NCBI GenBank assembly: GCA_010909165.1
Contig: MU008196.1
Location: forward strand, 620,001-684,000
DNA: 64,000 nucleotides
Origin: Anthoceros angustus
Lineage: Eukaryota > Streptophyta > Anthocerotopsida > Anthocerotales > Anthocerotaceae
Direction of reading: 5' to 3'
Part shown: positions 10,693 through 21,240 of the stretch, piece by piece
Layout: each line of letters opens with the position of its first letter
How positions within the stretch are numbered: the first letter of the stretch is position 1
Notes under the pieces: generated by a model
Databases searched by the model: none
The model's input: the letters and a program-made list of their open reading frames with translations, nothing else
What the model was told of the DNA's origin: nothing
Made by a program: the position numbers and the translations under genes

Positions 10693-11320
10693 AACACACA
10701 GAGGGGCAGGCTGCACTCAGAGATTGTCAAAAGAGGATTGCTGGAAAATGTAGTGTTGGTCAACTGCCTGGTGGACATGTATGCAAAATGTGGTGAACTG
10801 GAAGACGCACGCCAGGTTTTTGAGAGCTTGGCCATAAAGAATGTGGTGACATGGAATGCCCTGATTGCTGGGTACGCACAGCAACTTGGAACCGGGCAAG
10901 AAGCTCTCGTTGTGTGTCGACAAATGGAGCAGTAAGACCTCATTTTGGCTGACCATGTTACTTTTGCTTGCCTTCTGAAGGCCTGTGCAACCACTGGTGC
11001 CATACAGAGGGGCAGGCAGCCGCAGAGATTGTCAAAAGAGGACTGCTGGAAAATGTAATGTTGGGCAACTGCCTGGTGGACATGTATGCAAAACGTGGTG
11101 AACTGGACGACGCACGCCAGGTTTTTGAGAGCTTGGCCATAAAGAATGAGGTGACATGGAATGCCCTGATTGCTGGGTATGCACAGCAACTTGGAACTGG
11201 GCAAGAAGCTCTCGTTGTGTATCGACAAATGGAGCAAGAGGACCTCATTTTGGCTGACCATGTTACTTTTACTTGCCTTCTGAAGGCCTGTAACCTTTTG
11301 GTGTTAACCACATTAAACAT
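10693..11320 (+). pseudogene. PPR fragment: two near-identical PLS triplets
   Basis: Two direct repeats of about 310 bp (from 10693 and from 11005) each encode one PLS-type PPR triplet: IVKRGLLEN, NCLVDMYAK, GELDDARQVFESLAIKN, TWNALIAGYAQQ, GQEALVVYRQMEQ, DHVTFTCLLKAC. PLS proteins bind organellar RNA, one base per motif, often for C-to-U editing. The first copy has a stop after RQMEQ, and a frame change joins the two. Neither a complete repeat tract nor an E/DYW domain is present. The wording is very like fern PPR proteins. The two copies are more alike than neighbouring PPR triplets normally are, so the duplication looks recent. Confidence 0.85.
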
Positions 11321-11708
11321 GCAACCACTGGTTGCATGTTTAAGCTGTGGTGGCCAACCCCATTGGGTTCCACGGAGACAAGCTGCAGAACATAATTCTC
11401 ATCTCACAACAGTGTCCCCATGACACACTAGCAACTCAAGAATGCAAGGACTGCACAATGAGATTGATTCACGAGCAAAGTCAGCCCAATTCTGGAGTCC
11501 AGCCTTGCTTTTCGTCAGCAATTTCCCATGTCCTGAGCAGAGCTTAACTGCCCGCTGTTTAGGAACTTTGTAGGCACTGCCATTCACCGTCCAGGTCAGT
11601 CCACCGACCCTGGCCTGGCTGCTGTAGAGGCCGGGTTAGTGCGTGGAGAGGACGCGTTTGTGAGCGGCCTAGTCCTGTCCATGCACCTCCGACAGCGGTC
11701 CCTGAACG
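11321..11708. other. No gene seen between the PPR pieces
   Basis: Short open frames only. Nothing recognisable. It separates the internal PPR triplets from a piece that looks like a PPR N-terminus. Confidence 0.4.
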
Positions 11709-12398
11709 ATGGCCACAGCGAAGGCTGAAGCTTCTTTTCTTCTCTTTGCAGTTCGTTGGCTTTCAGGCGGGACCCAGCAAATTGGTGTGTGTACAGGGAT
11801 TCAACGAGGAGCTCCTGCTAACCTCAGCTTAGGGAGTCGACTTCTGGCAAGCAAAGCCTCCAGGTGCAGCAGTGTAAGGAGCCCAGTACTTCCACTTCCG
11901 AGAAAGTGTGTGGATAGGGACGGGTTTTCCAGCTACGGTCGTTGCCAGGAGCAAGAGCACTTGTGGCAGCAATTTTTCTGGACCCTACCCTGTGGTGGGA
12001 CAACAGACGAGGTAAGAAGAGCGCCGTTCCCTGACTTCCAGCGTAAGGGATCCGGCGAGGTGCTGTGATTAAGGAACATGTTTGAGCCAGCTTGGGTTGA
12101 TGAGCACCTCATGTGCATGGATCTGCAGATAGAACATGGTGCCTCTCCTTCCGAGTCCAGCTCCCCGGATAAGCCTAAACCTGGGAGGTATGCAGGATCG
12201 GCAATGGGTGTTGTTATTGCTGTTACCGTGAGCACGTTATGTCAGCAGGGGAAGCTTTTTGATGCCGTTGGAGCCCTGGAACGCTGGCGAACACAGAGTC
12301 TGCCATTTCCCAGTCTCTGTAGCACATTGTATCTAAAACTGTGTACAGCTAAGAAGGATTTGGTTGTGGGGCATCGAGTTCTGGTCTCATTCTCCTAA
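11709..12398 (+). pseudogene. Possible N-terminal PPR piece
   Basis: Two open stretches (11709-12065 and 12078-12398). The second ends TLCQQGKLFDAVGALERW, LCSTLYLKLCTAKKD and VVGHRVLV, which fits the first PPR motif of plant PLS proteins (QGKL..AV..L, LLK.C, GR.H). Upstream is a Ser/Pro-rich leader without a recognised domain. It lies downstream of internal PPR triplets, so the order is scrambled compared with an intact gene. The frame stops inside the hairpin at 12384. Identification as PPR is moderate; the first stretch is unrecognised. Confidence 0.45.
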
Positions 12399-12418
12399 AA
12401 TCATTAGGAGAATGAGAC
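12384..12418. repeat. Perfect 15-bp inverted repeat at a sequence junction
   Basis: GTCTCATTCTCCTAA (12384-12398) and its exact complement (12404-12418) with a 5-nt loop. The left arm belongs to the PPR-like frame; the right side opens onto AT-rich DNA. Confidence 0.9.
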
Positions 12419-13230
12419 ACCTCAATATCTATATTACATCTAGAGAAATTTGATGATCATATATATATATAGAATATTAATAATCCTTACAAAATATCTA
12501 TCCATATATATATATATATATTAATAAATAGTATACTATATATATAATATTATAAGATAACATATATGACTTCGGTATGAAAAATAATCTATATTAAAAA
12601 TATCATAATATGTATTTTATCTTGATAACATGGATAAAATAATTGCATGAAAAACATTATGATTACCTTGTGACAAACATTCCTCAAGAAGAATGTTATT
12701 TCATGTAAGAACCTTAAAACATCCATAGAGGTATGAACATATGATAAATACGTGGATTAAAAAAATTAATTTTATTCAGCCTATATCAGAAAAATTATCA
12801 TGTTAGTATGAACTATATGCATATGCAAGCCATGTGAATTTTGATATCTTAATTTACTAGTAAAATTATACATAAAAATATATGTGATGTATTTTTACAC
12901 ATATATAATATTCAATATACTAATATTCAGTTACTCATGGTTACTTGTGACATACATATGGACTCCATATAAAATGTTACTATATGTAAACTACATGGTA
13001 TCATCACAGGATATGACTGAGACTCATATAAAACACATCATGACTTAAGAAGTGTATTTATGCATACAATTCATATTATCACATACAAATATCATATCCT
13101 ATAAATGTGGAGTTATTATAAAATAATATCACATTAGAATTATAGGAAAAGTATATGATAACTATAAACTCAAATAATATAAAGATTTTATATTTTTTTG
13201 TATATTGTGGATTCCATATGGTTACGGTAT
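12419..13230. other. AT-rich stretch, no gene seen
   Basis: About 800 bp of AT-rich DNA with TA runs near 12460-12550. No coding signal. Similar in texture to 1-275 and 6743-6900. Confidence 0.5.
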
Positions 13231-13890
13231 GAAAAACGTGGCCCTTCAGTTTTGTGATGCTGCTCAGACTTGCGGCAGCTGTCTTCTGTGAGTTTGCCAT
13301 CCCTGATTTCCCTCCTGCCCCAACTCCCTTCATTGTGCTCACCTTCGCTGATCCACAGGATCCTGAAAGTTCAGGGCCGTGTGCCCCTCCAACATCCGGC
13401 CCAGCGTTACGTCTTCCAACGTGAGCGCCCTGAATTGGAAGGGTCCTTTGCAGGGCTGCTCTGCCTTCTTCGCTTTCGATTTCTTCTGACACCATTGCCC
13501 TGCTCACAAGCAACCAGATGCATACGGTGAGACACCAAATCTCCCTCAAGCAACGCAAAATAGGTTAGGCGTGACGCGCACCTCCACAAACACTCTGAAT
13601 GGCGCCTGCAATGACCTTCAATCCTGCACAGGCGGCTTGGAAGAGTGCAATTCACAGGCCTTCCCAGGTTTCGCAGGTGGAGCGCAACTCGCTGCCAGCT
13701 GAATGCAGTCCAGACACTGGTGAACGCTCCATTACGGGGAAGGAAAACTGCCTTATAAAATGCCAGGGCAAGGGTTAAATAAGGCGGTAGACGGTAATCG
13801 GCACCGTCTTTGCCAGGTGTCTGTTTTTCCCCTAACCCTAATTTGGTGTAGCAGCTAGCTTTGCCACCGTTTTATTAACATGGTGGCCCA
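13231..13890 (-). other. Possible unidentified exon fragments
   Basis: On the minus strand one frame reads FRALTLEDVTLGRMLEG and ALNFQDPVDQRR just before a GTGAGC donor-like site near 13350. Another, near 13680-13740, reads ERSPVSGLHSAGSELRS. Both look coding but I do not recognise them. They could be more captured gene pieces or part of the transposon that follows. Confidence 0.3.
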
Positions 13891-14850
13891 TGTTTTTTAA
13901 CCGTGGTGCACTTGGCATACATTAAAGCCTTCCCGATCCCAAACGGCAAAAGCCGCAACTTTAATGACCGATTCTGAATAACAACGGCGTCGGATGATAG
14001 GTAAATCTTCTCCGCAAGTGAGTGCTGGAAAGATGCGACGCCGAGGCATCCGTGCACTTGTTCTGCTATGTCTAATACTATTGTGCCTTCCGGCCCATGT
14101 TCCTCCTTGTTCACGGTCGCACGTCCCTTGCACCATGCTCCACTCCACCCATACCGATGAAGACACAGAGGTAATTTTCATAATATGCGGTAGCCTCCTG
14201 CTCATAGTCCTGGTCTCCTACTGGAACATTGTTCCTAATAGTGGGTGTCATGCGCTCGACTAGTGCGTATGGCGGGAACTTGACCGCATCGGGAATGCCT
14301 CGCTTTGACAAAGATACCTACATGTAGATGAAAGGGGCATTCAGCGATCTATAGGCCAAACGCGCCCGCAAGCTTTGACTGCCACTAAGGCACCGGGTTT
14401 TCAAATGCTCTTTCTAGACAATCTGTGTGAATCAGAACACAAGCTTATGTAGACAAGCTGGACTTTAGACTTCGCTGAAGCATGCGGATGCCCAATGGTA
14501 ATCGTTGTAGATGACGATGTGCTTCACCTTGTTCTCGTGGAAAATCGTATGCAGGCTCAGGATGGCGAAGGACTCATAACCATTCTCGTGCCCCCCCCTA
14601 TGTGCCGCCGACGCCTCGGAACATGAACTTGTATGCGGCTATGGAACTTAGACCCGGAGGGACGAGGCGATGTCGCCCGCCCGCAGAAGTCAGAAATCAA
14701 CATGCCATGCGAGGTCTGTTTCGCCCTCAGGGTGGAGTGTTGGGTGCATTGGGGGAGCATGATATTGCTGGCGATGGCAACATTCCCCATCCTCCCCGTT
14801 CCCCTCCTAGACTGCATCGTGCGTATCATCCGAAGCCAATGTCGGAGACA
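13890..14850 (-). pseudogene. Unrecognised transposon-like ORF, minus strand
   Basis: Broken minus-strand frames give ESFAILSLHTIFHENKVKHI followed by VIYNDYHWASACFSEV at 14470-14600, GIPDAVKFPPYALVERMTPT at 14220-14290 and DYEQEATAYYENYL nearby. Coding-like codon runs are separated by stops and frame shifts. I do not recognise a domain; an element-encoded transposase is one guess, based only on the repeat-rich setting and its divergent orientation to the acidic ORF and methyltransferase module. Treat it as an unknown protein. Confidence 0.35.
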
Positions 14851-14957
14851 ATGCAGGCTGGGAGCGACCTTGGGTTTTGGTTGCAGAGGCGGCGCGCGGC
14901 TGGTGTCTCCTTAAAGAAGACTGAGGCGGACACGGTTCTGCTAGACTTCCGGAAACC

Positions 14958-15458
14958 GTGTTGCAACAATTCATGTATCCAACAACTTTCGAGGGAGGGT
15001 TTCCAAGAAGAGAGGCAAAGGTTTCTTATGATTATGAATTGGAAGGAGATGAGGATGAGGCCGAGTATGGACCCTCGGATGAAGAGGATGGCCCTATCCC
15101 GGAGCTGCGTGGCCAAACAGATGACGAATTGTCGGAGGAGGATGGTGATAACCGGGTTGAGGAGGACAGAATGCAGATTCCCTCCATGCTGGCGCCAACT
15201 GTGCCTTACAATCCTGCCGAAGACATGGGTCGTAGCCAAGCTGGGGAATTGCCTGCCGGTGGGGAGAACACGCAGTTGGGCACCCCTCAAGCAGCTTGGT
15301 TTATATCCGGGTATGAAGGCATGGGAGGAGAGGAAGGGCGCCGGCATGCCGGTGCCCATCCCGCCTCCCGCCGCAGAAGGCGACATCCCAAAGACTGGGG
15401 TGTGCACCACGCAAGAGATCGCCAGAGGCCACCGGATCAAGCCGGACGGCCTGAATGA
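14958..15458 (+). CDS. Acidic unknown protein, 5' part of the methyltransferase element
   Basis: The most credible of three overlapping frames here. It reads DYELEGDEDEAEYGPSDEED and DDELSEEDGDNRVEEDRMQI, strongly acidic, then GGENTQLGTPQAAWFISGYE before running into the GC-rich palindrome cluster. A continuation around 15840-15950 (EDYLRNIVEFDTPRKWFE) is again acidic and in the same orientation. No domain recognised. It lies upstream of the methyltransferase module and may be the amino-terminal part of the same element protein. The longer frame on the same DNA (14602-15846) owes its length to the GC-rich palindromes. Confidence 0.4.
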   Translation: MLQQFMYPTTFEGGFPRREAKVSYDYELEGDEDEAEYGPSDEEDGPIPELRGQTDDELSEEDGDNRVEEDRMQIPSMLAPTVPYNPAEDMGRSQAGELPAGGENTQLGTPQAAWFISGYEGMGGEEGRRHAGAHPASRRRRRHPKDWGVHHARDRQRPPDQAGRPE

Positions 15459-15674
15459 GTGGAGGGCGCCGGCATGCCGCCTCACTGCCATGGGGATGAG
15501 GAGGGCGCCGCATGCCGGCGCCCGCTGCCCCTGGGATGCAGAGGAGGCGTCGGCATGCCGGCGCCCGCAGATGGTGGCGCCATGCCGCCTCACCGCCCAT
15601 GTGGATGTGAGGCGGGCGCCGCATGCCGCCTCACCGCCCATGTGGATGCAGAGGAGGGCGCGGCATGCGGCGCC
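15337..15674. repeat. Cluster of GC-rich 20-bp palindromes
   Basis: Seven full or decayed copies of GGCGCCGGCATGCCGGCGCC: 15337-15356 (one mismatch), 15465-15480, 15504-15522 (one base short), 15546-15565 (one mismatch), about 15576-15588, 15615-15630 and 15657-15674. The consensus equals its own reverse complement. Between copies lie short spacers that share GCCTCACCGCC. Confidence 0.9.
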
Positions 15675-17100
15675 CATCTTCATCAAGATGGTGGAGGCGA
15701 TCGGGAGTACTGAAGCGGAAGGCATCACCGCGCTTGGTATGGGGGGCAGGTTGCCAAATGTGGAGGCCGAAAGAGATTTGAGGAGGAAGAAAGGCAAGGT
15801 GAGCTGCAGATACCAACGATATTCCGACTATGCATGTTGCGACTGATGGGGAGAGGCTGGAGGCCTCCATCCAGGATGAAGATTATTTGCGGAATATCGT
15901 AGAGTTCGATACGCCAAGAAAGTGGTTCGAAACAGCTTCAAATTAGAGAATTTAAGGCCTGCATCCTTTCTTACTCCAGATGCTTAGATTCGGATTGTGG
16001 ACGAGGCATGGACCAACTACCGCTCGAGTTATTTTGAAAGGTAGAGTTGAGGAAGGTGTGTCGCTTCACTATGCATGATTGACCCATCGGATCGCAACAT
16101 ATTCAATCTATAGATCGGAATAAGTTTAGAGCCAAGAAGTATGTGATGGGAGTGCTCGGGGCAATCACACCTATGCAACGATGAAGCATCCGCATATATC
16201 TCCATCGAAGGCCAGATTCCAATGGATGGAAGCCATGACTATTGTGGGCTCACTTTACAGGAGATGAGGGTTCTGGCCACAGACCACAACACCATGTCTG
16301 ACAAACGGAGGAAGATGACTTTCATTTAGCAAGTTCGGTATTTGCGAGATGAGTTGTAGATAGCAAAAAGAGATGGAGTCAATATGAGCATGAACTGGAA
16401 GTTCAACATGTATAAGGTGCTGGGCTTGATAGATGATGATGAGGCCAGAGAGGATGAGCAGTACAAGCAAAACAAGGTCGACAATCGCACACATATCCTT
16501 TGCATCGCCAAACTTGAGGGGAGAGTGTGGGAAAATGTCGATAAGATATTCACAAAGTGGGAAGCCATGGAATTGCTGTAATAAGCCAAACATGTTGTCA
16601 GGAACAAGCAAAAGAGCAAGGGGAAACGGAAGACTTCGGATGAGGCGAAGTCGGTGGACCAAAGTTTTGTGAAGCCAAAGGACATGCAAGGGAAGCCTTG
16701 GCGAAGTTTTCAGGGTATTCCACCGGGTGAGACTGGCCAAAAGATGTTGATCAGTGTCACTGAGAATGTCCTTACAAGTCTCATAGACCTCAATGGTATG
16801 GCCAAGGAGATCACTCTTCGGAAGAAACTACATGTGATACAAGTGGCTATGGCAAAGCATCTAGGCTGCGATTCATTCGAGATGGTGAGGAAGGAATACC
16901 TGGTGCACTCAACGGATGAAGTCATTGCGATTTCACCGTCAAGGGAAGGTGAGTTTCTGCTCTTACCAAGATAGAACTATTGGAGGGCGCCGATGCCGAT
17001 GCGCCTCCCTTTCCCTATTGTCCCCAATCGACTTTTGGCAACCTCACTTGTTTTGTGTTATTTTGCAGCAAGTTAAAGATGTTGAAGACCAAAAGCTACC
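15675..17100 (+). pseudogene. Decayed middle part of the methyltransferase element
   Basis: Plus-strand frames with coding character but no recognised domain: 16384-16581 (NWKFNMYKVLGLIDDDEARE, RTHILCIAKLEGRVWENVDK) and 16600-16972 (GKPWRSFQGIPPGETGQKML, ITLRKKLHVIQVAMAKHLGC, EMVRKEYLVHSTDEV). They are separated by one stop near 16581 and appear to be successive pieces of one protein. A decayed palindrome copy occurs near 16984. They run in the same orientation as, and directly into, the methyltransferase module, so I infer one element protein. Confidence 0.4.
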
Positions 17101-17149
17101 GTAAGATTTCCGTGCTTTTATATTAGAGGTCCACACATGGAAAGGGCTG

Positions 17150-18277
17150 GAGGATGAGCAGAGGGCACTTGGACATGGACATGGAGGAAGGGCTGCAATC
17201 TTTATCGTGCCCAAAACAGAGGAGTTAGTAAGTATCAAGTGGTGCGCAGAGATGTGGCGTAAATGAGAGGGTTTCTTTGGAGTCAAGTATACAACGCGGT
17301 GATGGATGTCCCTGGATTCAACAAGGGAAGTATGATGTCAAACTTGAGCAAAAGAAATGGCAAACATATTTCATTCCTTCCATGATATGACAATGTGCGA
17401 CGAGATCGTAATGATAGTAATGCATGGTGTGGAAGAGCTCCATATTGTGAGAGTATGAGGAAGTGGTGTGGTGGAGGAGGCATGGTCTCATTTGTTTGGG
17501 ACAAAACTAATATGCACAATGACCAAGGAGGCTTTGACATTGTGGAGTACATCATCGGGGGTGTGACCGCACGAGCAAGACGACAAAGGTATCCATGCTG
17601 CCGAATACCTTGCAGGGCTCTTTCAATAATGGGCGAGCAGTTATTGCACATGACGCTGTGGTTAAGAAGTTATTATACATGTCGCTAGACAAGTCGGTTG
17701 TTTCCGCGTATCAGAGGCCACTGGGTCTAATAATGAAGTTGATAAGGAACTTCTCCAAAGAAGGAGATTGGATATTAGATGCATGTGCAGGGAGTGGAAC
17801 AACGACATTAGCGGCACTCCTTTGTGGCCGAAATTGCATTGCTGTGGAGGTTGACAAACGCTGTGCAGAGTTCATTCCGCAAAGGATTCATGGCTATGAA
17901 GTTTTACCGGACGCAGAGGAGGAATTGACCCATGAGCCACACCGCCGAGGCCCCACCCAATTCTGGGCAAAAGAATTGAGCTTGTCCGAGAAGGATGCAT
18001 CCCAGGCCCAGGTAGTCCCACTTGGGTTGAGCAGGATGAAAGAGAAGACTGGAGATCTTCTAGATGATCGCCAGCAAACCTCGCATTGTGGCATCCTGAC
18101 TATTTGGAGAAGAGCAAGGAGGATGCGAACGATATCGCCGGAAATGCTATGGACGAAAACGACAATTTTGAGGATCCCGAGGATGCTCGACTCCAAAGGA
18201 TGGAAGTTGTGTTAGATAGCGTGTCAGGACAATGCCCTCCGGAGCCACAGTCTCAAGCCGAGAATCCCCCTTTGTAG
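17150..18277 (+). pseudogene. DNA amino-methyltransferase-like module, copy A (best preserved)
   Basis: Frame 17595-18060 reads AYQRPLGLIMKLIRNFSKEG, DWILDACAGSGTTTLAALL and GRNCIAVEVDKRCAEFI. This is the motif X, motif I (FxGxGT-type S-adenosylmethionine loop, here CAGSGT) and acidic motif II sequence of bacterial-type N4-cytosine/N6-adenine DNA methyltransferases. The loop lies near the C-terminus, as in the beta class (order IV-target recognition-X-I). Upstream, GGMVSFVWDKTNMHNDQGGF fits the region between. No clear catalytic DPPY/DPPW is visible; ILEVHTWKG near 17130 is at a plausible distance but does not match. The C-terminus is acidic (EDPEDARLQRMEVV) and stops at 18275-18277. Several frame shifts make it inactive as written. 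Confidence 0.72.
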
Positions 18278-18337
18278 GGAATTAAGTCTAGTTTACTTTT
18301 GAAAGTACTATAACCTGCATGGTTAGAACTTAGATAG

Positions 18338-18357
18338 GGCGCCGGCATGCCGGCGCC
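18338..18357. repeat. Perfect copy of the 20-bp GC palindrome
   Basis: GGCGCCGGCATGCCGGCGCC, exact. The same site in the two tandem copies of the module (about 19680-19692 and 21296-21308) holds shortened versions. Confidence 0.95.
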
Positions 18358-18866
18358 TGATATGCCTCCTTCTTTAACTATGAGCGCTATTTTTATTTGT
18401 TTTGTCAGGGATGATATCTGTTGCCGGCTCCAAAATATCCATAGAGCACGTTTTACGCCTTAAAGACATTCGTCATGCACCGTACCAGAGGTCCTAAATG
18501 CACCAACATACTCATATTCGTGTGAAAGCACCAACAAAATAGGGATGCGCATGATCTAAACCACTAAACTTGCAGACAACCGGACTGTATAGGGAACCCA
18601 AATCCGTCCCGGTCCAAAGCGGTCTGATATTCCGGGTTCAAATATTATGGTGTTAAGAAGGCGTTCCCAATGTTGGAGGAGCTAGTCTTAGAGGTGGGGA
18701 CGAAGTGGCGGCGTGGGTCGGGGTCCCCGGCAGTGGTGGACTCCTTTCATTTGAGGCATGGCCTACGGTTATTGTGTTGTCGGTGTCGTTGTAGGTCAAG
18801 AGTTGGCGAATTTTGAGGCAGTGCAAGTGGTGCAGTGGCATAGAGGAAAGTTAGATGGCGCCTTGC
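18358..18866 (+). other. Tail of methyltransferase unit 1
   Basis: Non-coding for about 270 bp after the methyltransferase stop, then a short coding-like stretch (FKYYGVKK, MLEELVLEVGTK) from 18645. The same tail recurs at about 19700-20220 and 21310-21830. Unit 1 ends at a junction within TTGTTT at 18867-18872. Confidence 0.6.
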
Positions 18867-19628
18867 TTGTTTGGACAAAACTAATATGCACAATGACCAA
18901 GGAGGCTTTGACATCGTGAGTACATCATGGGTGTGACCGCACGAGCAAGAAGACAAAGGTGTCCATGCCGAATAGGTGGCTCTTTCAATAATGGGCGAGC
19001 GTTATTGCACACGACTGCGTGGTGAAGAAGTTATTATACATGTCGCTAGACAAGCGGTTGTTTCCGCATCGAGGCCACCGGGTCTAATGATGAAGTTGAT
19101 CAAGAACTTCTCCAGAGAAGGAGATTGGATATTAGATGCATGTGAGTGGAACAACGACATTAGCGGCACTTTGTGGCCGAAATTGCATTGCCGTGGAGGT
19201 TGACAAACGCGTAGTTCATTCCGCAAAGGATTCATGGCTATGAAGTTTTACCGGACGCAGAGGAGGAGTTGACCCATGAGCCACACCGCCGAGGCCCCAC
19301 CCACCTCGGGCAAAAGAATTGAGCTTGTCCGAGAAGGATGCATCCCAGTGTAGTCCCACTTGGGTTGAGCAGGATGAAAGAGAAGACTGGAGATCTTCTA
19401 GATGATCGCCAGCAAACCCTGTCTGCATTGTGGCATCCTGACTATTTGGAGAAGAGCAAGGAGGATGCGGAGGATGCGGTCGATATCGCCGGAAATGCTA
19501 TGGTCGAAAACGACAATTTTGAGGATCCCGAGGATGCTCGACTCCGAAGGACGGAAGTTGTGTTAGATAGCGTGTCAGGACAATGCCCTCCGGAGCCACA
19601 GTCTCAAGCCGAGAATCCCCCTCTGTAG
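18867..19628 (+). pseudogene. Methyltransferase-like module, copy B
   Basis: Second tandem copy of the module, starting abruptly within the region equivalent to 17489 of copy A. The deletion TGTGCAGGGAGTGG to TGTGAGTGG destroys motif I and shifts the frame. The C-terminal part (19338-19628) is the cleanest of the three, reading VVPLGLSRMKEKTGDLLDDR, SALWHPDYLEKSKEDAED and EDPEDARL, and it stops at 19626-19628 at the position equivalent to copy A. It cannot make a methyltransferase. Confidence 0.7.
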
Positions 19629-20591
19629 GGAAGTGAGTCTAGTTTACTTTTGAAAGTACCATAACGCATGGTTAGAATTAAGCGCCGCATGCCCTATGCC
19701 TCCTTCTTTAACTATGAGTGACATTGTTATTTGTTTTGTCAAGGATGATATCCGCTGCAAAATATCCATAGAGCACGTTTCACACCTATAAGACATTCGT
19801 CATGCACCGCAGAGGTCCTAAATGCACCAACATACCCACATTCGTGTGAAAGCACCAACAAAATAGGGATGCGCATGATCTAAACCACTAAACTTGCAGA
19901 CAACCGGACTGTATAGGGAACCCAAATCTGGTCCCGGGTTTCCGAAAGCGGGTTCGTATATTCCGCCGGTTCAAATATTATGGTGTTAAGAAGGCGTTCC
20001 CAATGTTGGAGGAGCTAGTCTTAGAGGTGGGGACGAAGTCGCGGCGTGGGTCAGGGGGTCCCTGGGCGCCCGTGGTGGACTCCTTTCCGATGAGGCATGG
20101 CCTACGGTTGTGTTGTCGGTCGTTGTAGGTCAAGAGTTGGCGAATTTTCGGAGCAGTGCAAGTGGTGCAGCTGCTGTAGAGGGAAAGTTAGATGGCGCCT
20201 TGCTTGTTTAGGGGGCTGTTGTGAGAAGGTGTAGGCAACAATCGATCTCTCAAAATCCGGCAATTCACGGAAGTCTCATGGGACGAAACCCAACGTGCTA
20301 AGCGACAGTGGGATAAGTGTGGCCCCTTGATGGTGAATCTCGGAAGCCCGGATTTTCCTCCCACATGAGGATAAGTTGCGCACTTTAGTTTGAAAGTATC
20401 ACCGCAAGCCCGAGTGTCCGGAAACATTTCTAGAGTTGCAAGCGTTGGTATTTGCTCAATGACAAGCGTGGGAGGCTCTTGCGAGCTCAATGCATCGAAA
20501 ACGATTATGTGGATGGTTTGAACGGACCGCAGCTGCCTGTGGTCAAACCGAGCTTCTGGCGATGATGAGGAGGAGTTGTTAGCTCGACATC

Positions 20592-21240
20592 GAGCAAGAA
20601 GACAAAGGTGTCCATCTTTGAATACCTTGCAGGCTCTTTCAATAATGGGCGGTTATTGCACATTGGTGAAGAAGTTATTATACATGTCATCAATGGTTGT
20701 TTCCGCGTATCGAGGCCACGGGTCTAATGATGAAGTTGATCAAGAACTTCTCCAGAAGGAGATTGGATATTAGATGCATGTGCGGAGTGGAACAACGACA
20801 TTAGCGGCACTCCTTTGTGGCGAAATTGCATTGTGGAGGTTGACAAACGCGTAGTTCATTCCTCAAAGGATTCATGGCTATGAAGTTTTACCGGACGCAG
20901 AGGAGGAATTGACCCATGAGCCACACCGAGGCCCCACCCAGTCGGGCAAAAGAATTGAGCTTGTCAGGAAGGATGCATCCCAGCCAGTAGTCCCACTTGG
21001 GTTGGCGGGATGAAGAGAAGGCGGAGATCTTCTAGATGATCGCCAACAAACCTGTCTGCATTGTGGCATCGACTATTTGGAGAAGAGCAAGGAGGATGCG
21101 AACGATATCGCCGAATGCTATGGTCGAAAACGACAATTTTGAGGATCCAGGGATGCTCGACTCAAAGGATGGAAGTTGTGTTAGATAGCGTGTCGGGACA
21201 ATGCCCTCCGAGCCACAGTCTCAAGAATCCCCTTGTAGGA
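20592..21240 (+). pseudogene. Methyltransferase-like module, copy C
   Basis: Third tandem copy, beginning at a GAGCAAGA junction (20592-20599) equivalent to 17570 of copy A. It has the most small deletions of the three. Short in-frame pieces remain (SALSIMG-like start, ILDAC region broken, KEDANDI near 21090). Its end and tail continue into the complete 3' portion of the element. Confidence 0.65.

Noticed and set aside
6990-12445. Helitron carrying the captured genes
   Set aside because: The hairpin at 12384-12418 is followed by CTAG only 22 nt later and then A instead of T, and no TC start was found at the other side. Capture is likely, but the carrier class is not shown.
14826-15797. 323-codon minus-strand ORF and the overlapping 414-codon plus-strand ORF
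   Set aside because: Both are kept open by GC bias and the palindrome cluster. The acidic frame 14958-15458 has the better coding character.
17150-18277. Bacterial contamination as the source of the methyltransferase
   Set aside because: Three diverged tandem copies plus an inverted tail piece 40 kb away are embedded in plant repeats.
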